Positions 25,985 through 35,900 of a stretch of DNA of 64,000 nt are shown here, piece by piece; the stretch's first letter is position 1; each line of letters opens with the position of its first letter. Below the pieces are notes generated by a model. The model was given only the letters and a program-made list of their open reading frames with translations. It was not told the DNA's origin and did no database searches. The stretch spans positions 54,330-118,329 of the forward strand of contig CAZHFW010000008.1 of the NCBI GenBank assembly GCA_964531675.1. The letters run 5' to 3'. The DNA comes from CAZHFW01 sp964531675 (GTDB lineage: Bacteria; Planctomycetota; Phycisphaerae; Phycisphaerales; UBA1924). Position numbers and translations under genes: made by a program.

Positions 25985-26836
25985 TCAGACGCTGGCGAGC
26001 TTGGCCGCCCCGCGGGCGGCGTGAAAGAGATCCTGCCCCACTCCGAGCGTCCAGCCTGGCCTGGCCAGCGACGTCAGGCCTTCGAGTGTCGCCTCGTGGA
26101 TCGCTTGAATGTGATCCGCCATGAGCAGGGCAACGCCCCCGACGAGCCTGATGTGCATGGGCCGGTAGATCGCGTGCCCGATCCGAATCGCCTTGATGAG
26201 CGCCCGCACCGGGGCTTGTCCCGCGGAGCCCGTGAACCCGCCGAGGTTCGAGCCATACCGAGCTTGCAGCGAGCGCAGCCCGATGTAGCCCTCGAGGCCC
26301 CCACGCCCGCCGTCGGCACCAACCGGGACAGGCGGATCGTCGTCCAGTGACACGTCGATCTGTCCGATGTGGCCCGACGAGTTGCCCGACACACGCAGGG
26401 GCACCCCGTCATCAAGCACGATGCCTCCGACGCCCGTCCCGAGCGCAAGCGTCCAGACGCGTCCGGAGAGCCCCTCGCTCGTGATCAGATCATGGGCTGC
26501 GGCATGCACGTCGGACACGATCAACACACGCCCCGAGGACCTGGTCGCCTCGGTCACAAGTTCCTGCAGAGGCACGCCCGCCAATCCCGGGACGTTCACG
26601 CTTCGCTCGACGCGATCGCCGGTCGGCGCGAGCAGGCCCGGCGCACAGAGCCCCACCGTGGTCACACTTCCCGGGGAGCCCGATGCCTTCTGGAACGCGT
26701 CCGCGATCGCCCGGCAGACCTCCGTCCGATCCGGCTTGTCATACCGGAAGCTCCGCCCTACACCCTGAGCATGCGATCCCGCCATCAACGCAACCTTGAC
26801 GCTGGTGCCTCCGATGTCGATCCCCAGCGCGGTCAT
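25985..26836 (-). CDS. ROK-family sugar kinase-like protein lacking the zinc motif
   Basis: 283 aa. The phosphate-binding DIGGTSVK (7-14), the SDVHAAAHD segment with the probable catalytic Asp109, and LGTGVGGIVLDDG (132-144) are ROK hallmarks. The region that should hold the CxCGxxGC zinc knuckle reads VGADGGRGGLEGYIG (172-186), with no Cys. The preceding GEIGH is replaced by GHIGQ. It is probably an amino-sugar kinase (GlcNAc or similar), as context suggests, though zinc-free ROK proteins can differ in substrate. It overlaps the upstream lipoprotein gene by ATGA (26833-26836). Confidence 0.8.
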   Translation of the reverse strand: MTALGIDIGGTSVKVALMAGSHAQGVGRSFRYDKPDRTEVCRAIADAFQKASGSPGSVTTVGLCAPGLLAPTGDRVERSVNVPGLAGVPLQELVTEATRSSGRVLIVSDVHAAAHDLITSEGLSGRVWTLALGTGVGGIVLDDGVPLRVSGNSSGHIGQIDVSLDDDPPVPVGADGGRGGLEGYIGLRSLQARYGSNLGGFTGSAGQAPVRALIKAIRIGHAIYRPMHIRLVGGVALLMADHIQAIHEATLEGLTSLARPGWTLGVGQDLFHAARGAAKLASV

Positions 26837-28299
26837 GGACGCTCCTTGGGGTCTTCATCGGGCGGGTCCTTTGGAGGTGGAGCGGGTGCATCGTCCGGCT
26901 CAGCCTTCTCGGGCTCCTTTGGTGCGTCCTTCTCCGCTGGCTCGCGCTTTTCGTCAGACTCCGGCGCAGCATCCGAAGGCTTGGCCTCGGGAGCTTCCTT
27001 GTTCGCGTCCTTCTTGCTGCCGGGCTTCCCCTCTGGCTTGGGTGGAGGCTGTGGAACGCCTCGCACCGCATTCAAGTCCTCAGCAGGAGCGGGCTTCGCG
27101 GGCTTGGGCACCCAGCGATCGACGAGCACCTGGCGCTTGGCCGCCCGCATCGCGACCGACCGGACGTCCCTCGGGATCGCGGGGTCCGCGGTCTCGAAGA
27201 GCGCGGAGAAGGCGAAGATCGCAGCATCCTCGCGCGGGCCGACAACAGAGAGCTGATCCGCAAAGGCTTCGGGGCTCAGTGCCGCGGCGGGCATGATCGT
27301 CGGGGTCAGATCCTGGGCCTTCCCAGCGATCGCGCCGCGCCAGGCGTTCTCGATCTTCTGGATCGCAGCGCCGGAGTCTGCCGAGGCCAGCAGGAGCAGG
27401 CGGTCCACCGACTTGCGTTCGATCCACACATCGGGGTGCTGCCGCTGGGCACGGGCCGCATTCGCATCGGATCCGACCACGACCGCGGAGATCGCGAGCT
27501 CCGACCTGGCATCGCGTGCTGCGGTCGCGATCTCCTCAACCATCAGATCGACCTGTTCTCCGAGCCAGCGTTCCATCACCGCGGCGCGGTCCTCGCCCGC
27601 GCCCAGCGCCTCGGCGTTCTCGGTGGAAAACAGCCGCTTGGTCAACGGGTCGGTGGGAGTCAGGTCCGCAGGGATCCGCAAGGCGTCCAGGCAAAGCCCG
27701 TCCAAGGCATAGCGTGCCGCGATGTCCGCCGCGACCGAGGCGACGAACGAGCGAACCTCAGGCCGCGCGGGGTTGACGAGCTCATATCCGTCCCGCGTCA
27801 CCAGTGGCACGCCTTCGGCGTTCGCCAGTGCCCACTCCGGATGCGCCAGCTTGATGTGCCTGCGATCCGTCGGCGGCGTGCGGCCATGCCAGAGCGTGAG
27901 CACGTTCACCCATGCATGCAGTCGCATCCCTTGCTCGTGTGCGAGCGCGACTGCTTGCTCCAAGGGATCGAATCCGGGCCCCTCCGATCCCTCACCGAGG
28001 TGGTTGACCCATGGCTCGAGATCGCTTGCATATCCGGCGTCCGCCTGCCCGCGCACTTGCCAGTAGATGTCCGTGAATCCCGCGGCCTTGGTCTGGCTGA
28101 TGATGCGTTCGATGTCGTCGCCGGTCCGGTAGTCCCAGCGCGTGACGAAGATTGCTCGAGAAGCCCCCTGCGCCTTGGCGATCGGTGCTGCTTGCCTCGG
28201 CTCAGGCGTCTCCCCTGGCTTGGACGCGCAGGACACGACCATCGTCGCGGCCAGACAGGCGAACAGGATCGTGGCGGTGGTTGAGCGTGCTTGTTTCAT
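26833..28299 (-). CDS. Lipoprotein with a glycoside hydrolase-like (GHL10/YddW-type) TIM barrel
   Basis: 488 aa from ATG 28299. The leader MKQARSTTATILFACLAATM ends in the lipobox VVSC with Cys24 as lipid anchor. The barrel (about 50-380) resembles DUF187/GHL10 proteins: FVTRWDYRTGDDIERII, WQVRGQADAGY, LHAWVNVLTLW, VTRDGYELVNPARPEVRSF and LDGLCLDALRIP. The last 80 residues are Pro/Lys/Glu-rich and disordered, possibly a spacer through the cell wall. Family members are thought to act on peptidoglycan-like glycans, which suits the recycling genes next door, but no activity can be assigned. It is divergent from nagB. Confidence 0.82.
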   Translation of the reverse strand: MKQARSTTATILFACLAATMVVSCASKPGETPEPRQAAPIAKAQGASRAIFVTRWDYRTGDDIERIISQTKAAGFTDIYWQVRGQADAGYASDLEPWVNHLGEGSEGPGFDPLEQAVALAHEQGMRLHAWVNVLTLWHGRTPPTDRRHIKLAHPEWALANAEGVPLVTRDGYELVNPARPEVRSFVASVAADIAARYALDGLCLDALRIPADLTPTDPLTKRLFSTENAEALGAGEDRAAVMERWLGEQVDLMVEEIATAARDARSELAISAVVVGSDANAARAQRQHPDVWIERKSVDRLLLLASADSGAAIQKIENAWRGAIAGKAQDLTPTIMPAAALSPEAFADQLSVVGPREDAAIFAFSALFETADPAIPRDVRSVAMRAAKRQVLVDRWVPKPAKPAPAEDLNAVRGVPQPPPKPEGKPGSKKDANKEAPEAKPSDAAPESDEKREPAEKDAPKEPEKAEPDDAPAPPPKDPPDEDPKERP

Positions 28300-28371
28300 C
28301 CGGAAATGCGTTCCAGCGGGGGCCATCTCGACCGGAGTGTACGGTGGACATGTGGGTTGATGCGCCCGGGG

Positions 28372-28401
28372 TTGTCGGGAGGGCCCGAGTTCCGCCATAC
28401 T
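28372..28401 (+). promoter_or_regulatory. Sigma70-like promoter of the nagB fusion gene
   Basis: TTGTCG (28372-28377), an 18-nt spacer and CATACT (28396-28401) predict a start near 28408 and a leader of about 40 nt. The leader contains a GCCCGC/GCGGGC hairpin before GAGG and the start codon. It lies in the divergent gap with the lipoprotein gene. Confidence 0.5.
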
Positions 28402-28450
28402 GGGGAGGCCCGCCCGGCGCGGGCGATCCGTTTCCTTTGCGAGGCCCATG

Positions 28451-30511
28451 ATGTCCCACGCGAATCTGAACGTCGGCACCGAGAAGATCCCGGTCACTGT
28501 GCACCCATCGAGCGTCGCGGCCAGCCGTGCGGTGGCCCGCGAGATCGCCGAACTGATCCGGGAGAAGAACGCCAAGGGACAGACTCCCGTCCTGGGACTG
28601 GCGACTGGCTCCACGCCCCAGGGGGTCTACGACGAGCTGGTCAGGCTCCACCGGGAGGAAGGCCTCTCGTTCAAGAACGTGATCACGTTCAACCTGGACG
28701 AGTACTGGCCCATGAAGCGCGACGACCTGCAGTCGTACCACCGCTTCATGCACGAGTACCTGTTCAACCACATCGACATTGATCCCCGGAACATCAACAT
28801 CCCGGACGGGACCGTGCCGCGCGAGAAGGTCCAGGAGTTCTGCGAGAGCTATGAGCGCAAGATGAAGGAAGTCGGCGGCCTGGACTTCCAGCTGCTCGGC
28901 ATCGGTCGCACGGGTCACATCGGGTTCAACGAGCCGGGCTCGCCCCGGGACTCACGCACACGTCTGATCACGCTCGACCGCGTCACGCGCATGGACGCCT
29001 CGAGCGACTTCTTCGGCGAATGGAACGTGCCGCGCAAGGCGCTGACGATGGGCGTTGGCACGATCCTGTCCGCCAAACGCGTGGTTCTGCTCGCCTTCGG
29101 TGAACACAAGGCGGGCGTGATCAAGCGCGCGGTCGAAGGCGAGATCACCAACGTCGTCGCAGCCTCCTTCCTTCAGCAGCACTCGGGTGCGCGGATCGTG
29201 CTCGATCCCGCGGCAGCGGCCGAGCTGACCCGTTTCAAGACCCCCTGGCTTCTGGGAGACCTGAGCCACTTCGGACTCACCTGGGACGCGCCGACGACCA
29301 AACGGGCCGCGATGTGGCTCGCCCGCACCCTCGGAAAGCCCATCCTCAAGCTCACCGACGAGGACTACAACGAGCATGGGCTCCAGGAACTCCTCTCCGC
29401 CCGAGGCGGCGCGTACGACATCAACATCGAGGTCTTCAGAGCCCTCCAGAGCACCATCACAGGCTGGCCCGGCGGCAAGCCCGCGACCAAAGTCCAGCAA
29501 GGCGGCGGACACTCCCACGCCAACGCGACTCACACTCGCGAAGACTCCCAGGCCTCCGAAGTCTTCCCCAAGCGCGTCATCCTCTTCTCCCCCCACCCCG
29601 ATGACGACGTCATCAGCATGGGCGGCACGTTCATCAGGCTCTGCGACCAGGGCCACGATGTGCACGTCGCCTACCAGACCTCGGGCAACATCGCGGTCTG
29701 GGATCACACGGCGCTCCGGCACGCTGACTTCGTCACCGAGTACGCCCGGGCGTTCCCCGAGCTCGGCGCGGAGATCGCCCGCAAGATCGAGGACTCCGTC
29801 GCAAGCTTTGTGAACCGCAAGAAGGCGGGCGAGGTCGACGCTCCGGAGCTTCAGAAGATCAAGGCTCTGGTCCGGCGCACCGAGGCCCGCTCCGGCGCGC
29901 TCGTGTCGGGCGTGAAGGACGATGCGCACATCCACTTCCTTGATCTGCCGTTCTACGAGACGGGGCGTGTGAAGAAGAAGCCCCTGGGCGAGGATGACAT
30001 TCGCATCGTCGTCGACCTGCTGGAGCGCGTGAAGCCCCACCAGATCTACGCTGCGGGCGACCTCTCCGACCCCCACGGCACCCATCGCGTCTGCCTGGCT
30101 GCAATCACCACGGCGCTCCATCGCTGCAAGGACTCGCCCTGGATGAAGGACTGCGTCGTGTGGCTCTATCGCGGCGCCTGGCAGGAATGGGAACCCCACG
30201 AGATCGAGATGGCGGTGCCGCTCTCCCCGGACGAGGTGATGCGCAAGCGCGTCGCGATCTTCCGGCACGAGTCCCAGAAGGACAAGGCGCTCTTCCCCGG
30301 TCCGAGCGATCCCCGCGAGTTCTGGCAACGGGCCGAAGATCGCAACCGCAACACCGCCCAGCTCTACGACAAGTTCGGGCTGGCGGAGTACGAGGCGATC
30401 GAGGGCTTCGTGCGCTGGAAGCCGAGCGAGTCGGATGGCACCGTCGATCAGCTCGCCCGCGCGACCGCCGAGCCCAAGCCCATCGCCAAGGCCTCCGCAG
30501 CCCGGGTTTGA
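28451..30511 (+). CDS. nagB: Glucosamine-6-phosphate deaminase fused to a PIG-L deacetylase domain
   Basis: 686 aa from the second of two ATGs, which has better spacing from GAGG. Residues 1-270 are NagB: LATGSTPQGVYDEL, FNLDEYWPM with Asp83, and GIGRTGHIGFNEPGS with His156 and Glu161. The Asp of the usual NDGHIAFNEP triad is Thr154 here. After a His-rich linker (about 352-366), residues 375-660 form a PIG-L domain with HPDDD (382-386) and SDPHGTH, a complete zinc site. NagB converts GlcN-6-P to fructose-6-P and ammonia. PIG-L enzymes deacetylate GlcNAc conjugates, so the fusion could make GlcN-6-P from MurQ's GlcNAc-6-P. Long NagB proteins of this kind are known in other phyla. Confidence 0.9.
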   Translation: MSHANLNVGTEKIPVTVHPSSVAASRAVAREIAELIREKNAKGQTPVLGLATGSTPQGVYDELVRLHREEGLSFKNVITFNLDEYWPMKRDDLQSYHRFMHEYLFNHIDIDPRNINIPDGTVPREKVQEFCESYERKMKEVGGLDFQLLGIGRTGHIGFNEPGSPRDSRTRLITLDRVTRMDASSDFFGEWNVPRKALTMGVGTILSAKRVVLLAFGEHKAGVIKRAVEGEITNVVAASFLQQHSGARIVLDPAAAAELTRFKTPWLLGDLSHFGLTWDAPTTKRAAMWLARTLGKPILKLTDEDYNEHGLQELLSARGGAYDINIEVFRALQSTITGWPGGKPATKVQQGGGHSHANATHTREDSQASEVFPKRVILFSPHPDDDVISMGGTFIRLCDQGHDVHVAYQTSGNIAVWDHTALRHADFVTEYARAFPELGAEIARKIEDSVASFVNRKKAGEVDAPELQKIKALVRRTEARSGALVSGVKDDAHIHFLDLPFYETGRVKKKPLGEDDIRIVVDLLERVKPHQIYAAGDLSDPHGTHRVCLAAITTALHRCKDSPWMKDCVVWLYRGAWQEWEPHEIEMAVPLSPDEVMRKRVAIFRHESQKDKALFPGPSDPREFWQRAEDRNRNTAQLYDKFGLAEYEAIEGFVRWKPSESDGTVDQLARATAEPKPIAKASAARV

Positions 30512-30535
30512 GCTGGTCCCGGATCGGAGTATCCT
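30508..30535 (+). promoter_or_regulatory. Possible promoter of the isomerase-oxidoreductase pair
   Basis: TTGAGC (30508-30513), a 16-nt spacer and TATCCT (30530-30535) sit at the end of nagB and would start transcription near 30542, 65 nt before the isomerase ATG. No terminator is seen after nagB, so read-through is also likely. Confidence 0.4.
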
Positions 30536-30606
30536 GTGCGCGTGTGTTCCGGGGGCTCATCCCGGCGTGAGCCTTGACGCCCCGACCGCTTTCTGAAAGT
30601 GCCCGC

Positions 30607-31470
30607 ATGTCTTCCCCCGCTTCTGCTTCCACCGACTCCGACGCGCCCTCCCTCCTGGGCGTGTGTTCCTGGTCGCTCCGATGCCAGTCGCCCGCGGAAC
30701 TGGTGGATCGCGTCCGCGGGCTGGAGCTCAACGCGGTGCAGCTCCACCTGGATCCGATCCGCTCGTGGGAATGGAGACCGGACGAGATCGCCAGCCGACT
30801 GAAGGTCGCTCGCATCGCCATCGCCTCAGGCATGATGGCATTCAAAGGCGAGGACTACTCCACGCTCGAGACCATCAAGCAGACCGGCGGCGTGCGCCTG
30901 GACGACACCTGGGCGGAGAACGTTCGAGCCGCCGAAGGCAACGCCATCATGGCGTACCGATTCGGCATCAAGCTCGTGACTTTCCACGCGGGCTTCCTGC
31001 CCCACGATCAGGGCGACCCGGAACGCTCCAAGATGATCGAGCGTCTGCGCCAGATCGTGGACATCTTCGCGGCCAAGCACATCGATGTCGCCTTCGAGAC
31101 AGGCCAGGAATCCGCGGAGACGCTGATCGGGGTACTCGACGAGCTCGACCGCCCCAGCGTGGGCGTGAACTTCGACCCCGCGAACATGATCCTCTACGCG
31201 ATGGGCGATCCCGTCGAAGCCCTCCGGAAGCTTGCACGGCACGTGAAGCAGATCCACCTGAAGGACGCGGTGCAGACCAAGACCCCGGGCACCTGGGGCT
31301 CGGAGGTGCGCCTCGGCACCGGAGGCGTGGACTGGAAGAAGTTCTTCGCGGCCGTCCGATCCGAGGGGATCGCGTGCAACTTCATGATCGAGCGCGAGGC
31401 GGGAGACGACCGCGTCGGCGACATCGCCGCAGCCCGCGACCTGGCCCATCCCTTGATCGAAGGCGCCTGA
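30607..31470 (+). CDS. Sugar phosphate isomerase/epimerase-family TIM barrel
   Basis: 287 aa from ATG 30607. The AP-endonuclease-2-like (xylose isomerase-type) barrel shows LLGVCSWSLRCQSPAEL, FGIKLVTFHAGF, FETGQESAETLIGVLDEL, VGVNFDPANMILY and VKQIHLKDAV. These carry the Glu, Asp and His metal ligands expected of the family. A substrate cannot be read from sequence; such enzymes are often paired, as here, with a Gfo/Idh/MocA dehydrogenase in inositol or keto-sugar pathways. The oxidoreductase gene follows after 43 nt. Confidence 0.85.
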   Translation: MSSPASASTDSDAPSLLGVCSWSLRCQSPAELVDRVRGLELNAVQLHLDPIRSWEWRPDEIASRLKVARIAIASGMMAFKGEDYSTLETIKQTGGVRLDDTWAENVRAAEGNAIMAYRFGIKLVTFHAGFLPHDQGDPERSKMIERLRQIVDIFAAKHIDVAFETGQESAETLIGVLDELDRPSVGVNFDPANMILYAMGDPVEALRKLARHVKQIHLKDAVQTKTPGTWGSEVRLGTGGVDWKKFFAAVRSEGIACNFMIEREAGDDRVGDIAAARDLAHPLIEGA

Positions 31471-31513
31471 ATCCACGAACAGCGTTCTGGCCCATCCCGG
31501 GAGCGATCGGAAG

Positions 31514-32521
31514 ATGAGCGTGCAATCCATCGGCGTCGGCATCATCGGCCTGGGTTTCATGGGACGCACCCATTGGGCTTCGTACGTCTCTGCTGCCAAA
31601 GCGGGCCACGCCTGCCGGATCGTGGCGGCGGCGGACGCGATGATCGAGAAGGCCGGGAGTGCGGCGGGCGGGAATCTGGCGACCGGAGCAGCCTCGCTCG
31701 ACTTCACCGGTGTCGCCAAGCATGTCGATGCGCATGAACTCCTCCGCCGGGACGATGTCCAGGTCGTGAGCATCTGCACGCCCACCGACACCCACGCTCC
31801 CCTGGCGATCGCAGCCTTGAAGGCCGGGAAGCACGTGCTGCTCGAGAAGCCGGTCGCGCTGGATCCCGCCGACGTGAGGCGAATCGCGGAGACCGCCAAG
31901 CACACGGGGCGGCTCTGCATGCCCGCGATGGTCATGCGCTTCTGGCCCGGATGGTCGTGGCTTCGCGAGCGCATCGCTGACGGCTCGCTTGGCAAGCTCA
32001 AGTCGCTGTATCTGGAGAGGCTGGGAAGCCGTCCCGCATGGAACCCCGGGTTCTACGCGGATGATCAGAAGTCGGGCGGCGCGCTGGTCGACCTGCACAT
32101 CCACGACGCCGATTTCGTGCTCTGGTGCCTCGGAAAGCCCGATGCGGTGCAAAGCTCGGGTTCACTCGAGCAGGTCACGACGTCTTACCAGTACCGGCAC
32201 CATGATCGTCTTGCGCGCGGCGCTTCGGTCATCGCGACCGGCGGCTGGGGACAACACCCTGGCTTTGGTTTCCGGATGCGATACCTGGCGAACTTCGAGC
32301 ACGCCACCGCGGAGTTCGATCTGGCGCGAGGCGAGAAGCCTGTCAACCTCAGCGATGCCCAAGGCACCCGGACGATCGAACTCCCGACGACCAGCGGCTA
32401 CGACGCCGAGGTGCACCACTTCCTTGACGCGGTTGCGGGCAAGACGGCCCTGGTGGCCAGCCTGACCGATGCCGAGGCTGTCGCGGAACTGCTGCTCGCC
32501 GAGCGTCGGTCGCTTGGCTGA
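31514..32521 (+). CDS. Gfo/Idh/MocA-family oxidoreductase
   Basis: 335 aa. The Rossmann motif GIIGLGFMG is at 9-17, and the CTPTDTHAPLAIAALKAGKHVLLEKP segment carries the family EKP motif. The C-terminal domain has GGALVDLHIHDADFVLW with the usual Asp/His pair. It is an NAD(P)-dependent sugar dehydrogenase or related reductase; substrate unknown. GGGAG and GGAAG precede the ATG. It probably acts with the upstream isomerase. It converges on the VOC gene with 6 nt between stops. Confidence 0.9.
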   Translation: MSVQSIGVGIIGLGFMGRTHWASYVSAAKAGHACRIVAAADAMIEKAGSAAGGNLATGAASLDFTGVAKHVDAHELLRRDDVQVVSICTPTDTHAPLAIAALKAGKHVLLEKPVALDPADVRRIAETAKHTGRLCMPAMVMRFWPGWSWLRERIADGSLGKLKSLYLERLGSRPAWNPGFYADDQKSGGALVDLHIHDADFVLWCLGKPDAVQSSGSLEQVTTSYQYRHHDRLARGASVIATGGWGQHPGFGFRMRYLANFEHATAEFDLARGEKPVNLSDAQGTRTIELPTTSGYDAEVHHFLDAVAGKTALVASLTDAEAVAELLLAERRSLG

Positions 32522-32527
32522 AAAGAC

Positions 32528-32935
32528 TCAAGGCTCCCAGATCTCTCCCTCGACCAGCTCGACCGAGTTTCCCGCGGGATCGCGGAAGTAGATCGAGCTT
32601 CCACCCCGGGCCCAGTCGCGTTCGAGCTCGATCTGAACGCCCTGCGAGTTCAGGTGCTCGCGCCAGGAAGCCAGCGTCCCGGACGCGACCCGGAAGGCGA
32701 CGTGACCCGGGCCGGTGGAGCCGTGCGTCGGAACGCCCCGGTTTGGCGTCGCGGCATATCCGGGCCTGAAGATCAACAGGACCGCATCTCCGGTCGGGAC
32801 CCGGAACGCCGCAGCGTCCGAGTCGGGGGCGGAGATCGCCCGCAACCCAAGCAACGACGCATAGAACGCCGCCACGCGAGGGATGTCCGCGGCATAGAGA
32901 ATCGTCTCGTGGATCCCGCCCAGAAGTGGAGGCAT
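32528..32935 (-). CDS. VOC-superfamily (glyoxalase-like) protein
   Basis: 135 aa, one full VOC unit of two beta-alpha-beta-beta-beta modules. HETILYAADIPRVAAFYASLLGL gives the first module with its metal-site His. GPGHVAFRV and FRDPAGNSVELVE give the second His and Glu. Members include glyoxalase I, dioxygenases and resistance proteins; nothing here picks one. It is convergent with the oxidoreductase and divergent from the mannosidase (64-nt gap). Confidence 0.85.
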   Translation of the reverse strand: MPPLLGGIHETILYAADIPRVAAFYASLLGLRAISAPDSDAAAFRVPTGDAVLLIFRPGYAATPNRGVPTHGSTGPGHVAFRVASGTLASWREHLNSQGVQIELERDWARGGSSIYFRDPAGNSVELVEGEIWEP

Positions 32936-32998
32936 GCGAACAGATTAGTGGAATCGTCAAGGCCCCGGCGAATCAGGCGGCCCCTACCTTTCCTCTCG

Positions 32999-35900
32999 AT
33001 GAAACGCGACGTGGAACTGGTCATCCGCCGGCTTGAAGTCTTCAACCGCGACGTCGTCGCGCCCGCGATCTACACGGATCCGATTGAGCTGCAGGTCGAG
33101 GCTCACCAATGCGCCGACCCGATCACGCTCAAGGAGGCTCTGGAGCGGCCGTTTACTCCGGTCGCCAAGGGATGGCGCTGGGGCCCGGTCTGGTCCACCT
33201 GCTGGTTCAGACTTCGGGGCGCCGTTCCCGTCTCCTCCGCTGGCAAACCCATGGTCCTCCGCTTCTCCAGCGGGACCGAAGCTCTGCTTTGGGATCCGCA
33301 GCGCGGCCCGATCCAGGGTTTCGACATCAACCGCGACGCCGCGTTCGTCTATGGCAACGTTGGCGAGGACGCCGGCCCCGCCTGGCCCGGCGCGGTGGAG
33401 TTCTACGTCGAAGCCGCGTGCAATCACCCGTTCGGCGTTGGCGGATTCCCCTGGAACCCCGAATCGCACCACAAACGCTGGGCAAGCGAAGCGCCGGGGG
33501 AGCTCGAGCGCGCCGAGCTTGCGGTGTTTCATCACCAGGTCTGGTCGCTCCATCGAACGCTCGAGTTTGCGATCGATCTGATGCGTCAGCTCTCTCCCGA
33601 CACCGAGCGTGTGCAGCTGCTGGCCCGGGAACTGACCAGAGCGATCACGCTCGTGGATGATCGCGCGGTGCCCGCGACCGCGATGGAAGGGCTCGCAATC
33701 GCGATCCACGCGCTCTCGACCGACGTCGCAAGCTCCACGCCCGAGTGCGTCGCGGTCGGTCACGCGCACATTGACACCGCCTGGCTCTGGCCTCTCCGCG
33801 AGACCCGCCGCAAGTGCCTCCGCACCTTCAGCAACGTGCTCGCGCTCATGGACCGCTTCGAGTCCTTCCACTTCCTGTGCTCACAAGCGCAGCAATACGC
33901 GTACATCCAGGAGTCGTCGCCCGAGCTCTTCCAACGCATCAAGGCCAAGGTCTCGGAAGGACGCTGGGAGCCCGGCGGCGCGATGTGGATCGAGCCCGAC
34001 GCCAACTGCCCATCGGGTGAGTCTCTGCTCCGCCAATGCCTCCACGCCTCCCGGTACTGGACCGAGCACTTCGGTGATGCCTGCGAGCAGCGATTCCTCT
34101 ACCTGCCCGACACGTTCGGCTTCCCCGCGACCCTCCCGGGCATCATGAAGCACGCGGGCCTCGATACGTTCATCACCAACAAGCTCTGGTGGAGCCAGTT
34201 CAACGAGTTCCCGCACACGTCTTTCCGCTGGCGCGGTCTGGATGGCTCGGAAGTCCTGGCGCACAACACTCCCGGCGGCGACTACAACGCCCTTCTGACT
34301 CCGCGCGAACTGAAGCGAGGCCTTGATCGCTGCGAACGGACCGGCGGCCGCGGGCTGTACCTCCAGCCCTTCGGTCATGGTGACGGCGGAGGCGGCCCCA
34401 CCGACACGACCATCCACCATGGCCAGCTCGCCGAGCAATGCGAAGGTCTCCCCCGCGTCCGCGCCGGACGCGTCGACGATTTCTGCCAGCTCTTGCACGA
34501 GCAGCGCGAACGCGAGCTGGATCTGGGACGCGACTGGCCCATGTGGTGGGGCGAGCTTTACCTTGAGCTCCATCGAGGCACGCTCACCACCCAGGCTCGC
34601 ACCAAGCAGAACAACCGCCGGTGTGAGGAACTGCTCCGCCTCGCGGAGCTGGTGACCTTCACCTCCCCCGCCAGCGCCGCGGCCGATGACACCAAGCGAG
34701 AGACCGCCCGCAAGAAGCTCGACGCCGCCTGGAAGAAGCTCCTGCTCAACCAGTTCCACGACATCCTCCCGGGTTCGTCCATCGGCTGGGTGTACAAGGA
34801 CGCGGACCAGGACTACGCGTTCATCCGCCGGACCGCGGAGCAGCTCATCGAGAAGGGGCTCAAGGCCTGGGCTTCCCAGCTGGCGCTCGCGGACTCCATC
34901 CAGCCGTTGCTGGTGTTCAATCCGGGCTCGACGCCGCGCTCCGAAGTCGTGGAGTTCCCCGCCGAGGCCACGGGAGGCCCTCCCGGCGGGCGCGATCTGA
35001 AGTTCGTGCGCGGCATCCCCGCGATCGGCGCTCGTGTGGTCGAGCTGCACAGCTCGTCGGGCTGCGTCCCGGTCACCGTCACTCATTCCGAGATGGGCGT
35101 CACGCTCTCCAACGGCGTCATCGAGGCGGTCCTCGACGATTGCGGCCGGGTGCTCTCCCTCGGTCGCATCGGCTCAGACCGCGACGCCTGTCGGCAGACT
35201 CCCGTCGAGGATGACGATGGCGAAGAGTCCGTCGAGTTCACGCCCATCAACCACCTCATGCTCTACGAGGACCGCCCTCATGCGTGGGACGCATGGGAGC
35301 TCGACCCGGGCTACGAGCAGAAGGTCGTCTGGACCAACGACTCCCCCGCCAGGGCGATCGAAGTCGTGACCGAGCATCCCTTGCGGGCGGAAGTCAGGGT
35401 CACGCACGCGGTGGGCGCGACCACGATCGTCCAGACCTTCAGGCTCGACGCCGCCAGCCCCCGGCTGGACGTCATCAACGAAATCGACTGGCGCGAGAAG
35501 CACCGCATCCTGCGCGCCATCTTCCCCGTTGACGTGATGTGCCAGCAGGCGAGCTATGACGTCCAGTTCGGCGTCGTGCAGCGGCCCACCCACGCCAACA
35601 CGTCATGGGATGCCGCCAAGATGGAATGCTGCGCCCACCGTTGGATGGACGCTTCCGAGCCAGGGTTCGGCGTCGCGCTGCTGTCTGACAGCAAGTACGG
35701 GTTCTCGTGCATCGCGGACGATGCCGACCCCGATGGAGGCTGCGGCGTGGTTCTGGGCCTCTCGCTCCTCCGCTCACCCACGCATCCCGATCCCGACGCC
35801 GATCAAGGGCGTCACCGCTTCACGTACGCGTTGCTCCCGCACGAGGGCGACTGGCGGGCCGCCGAGGTGGACCGACACGCCGAGGCGTTGAACATGCCGC

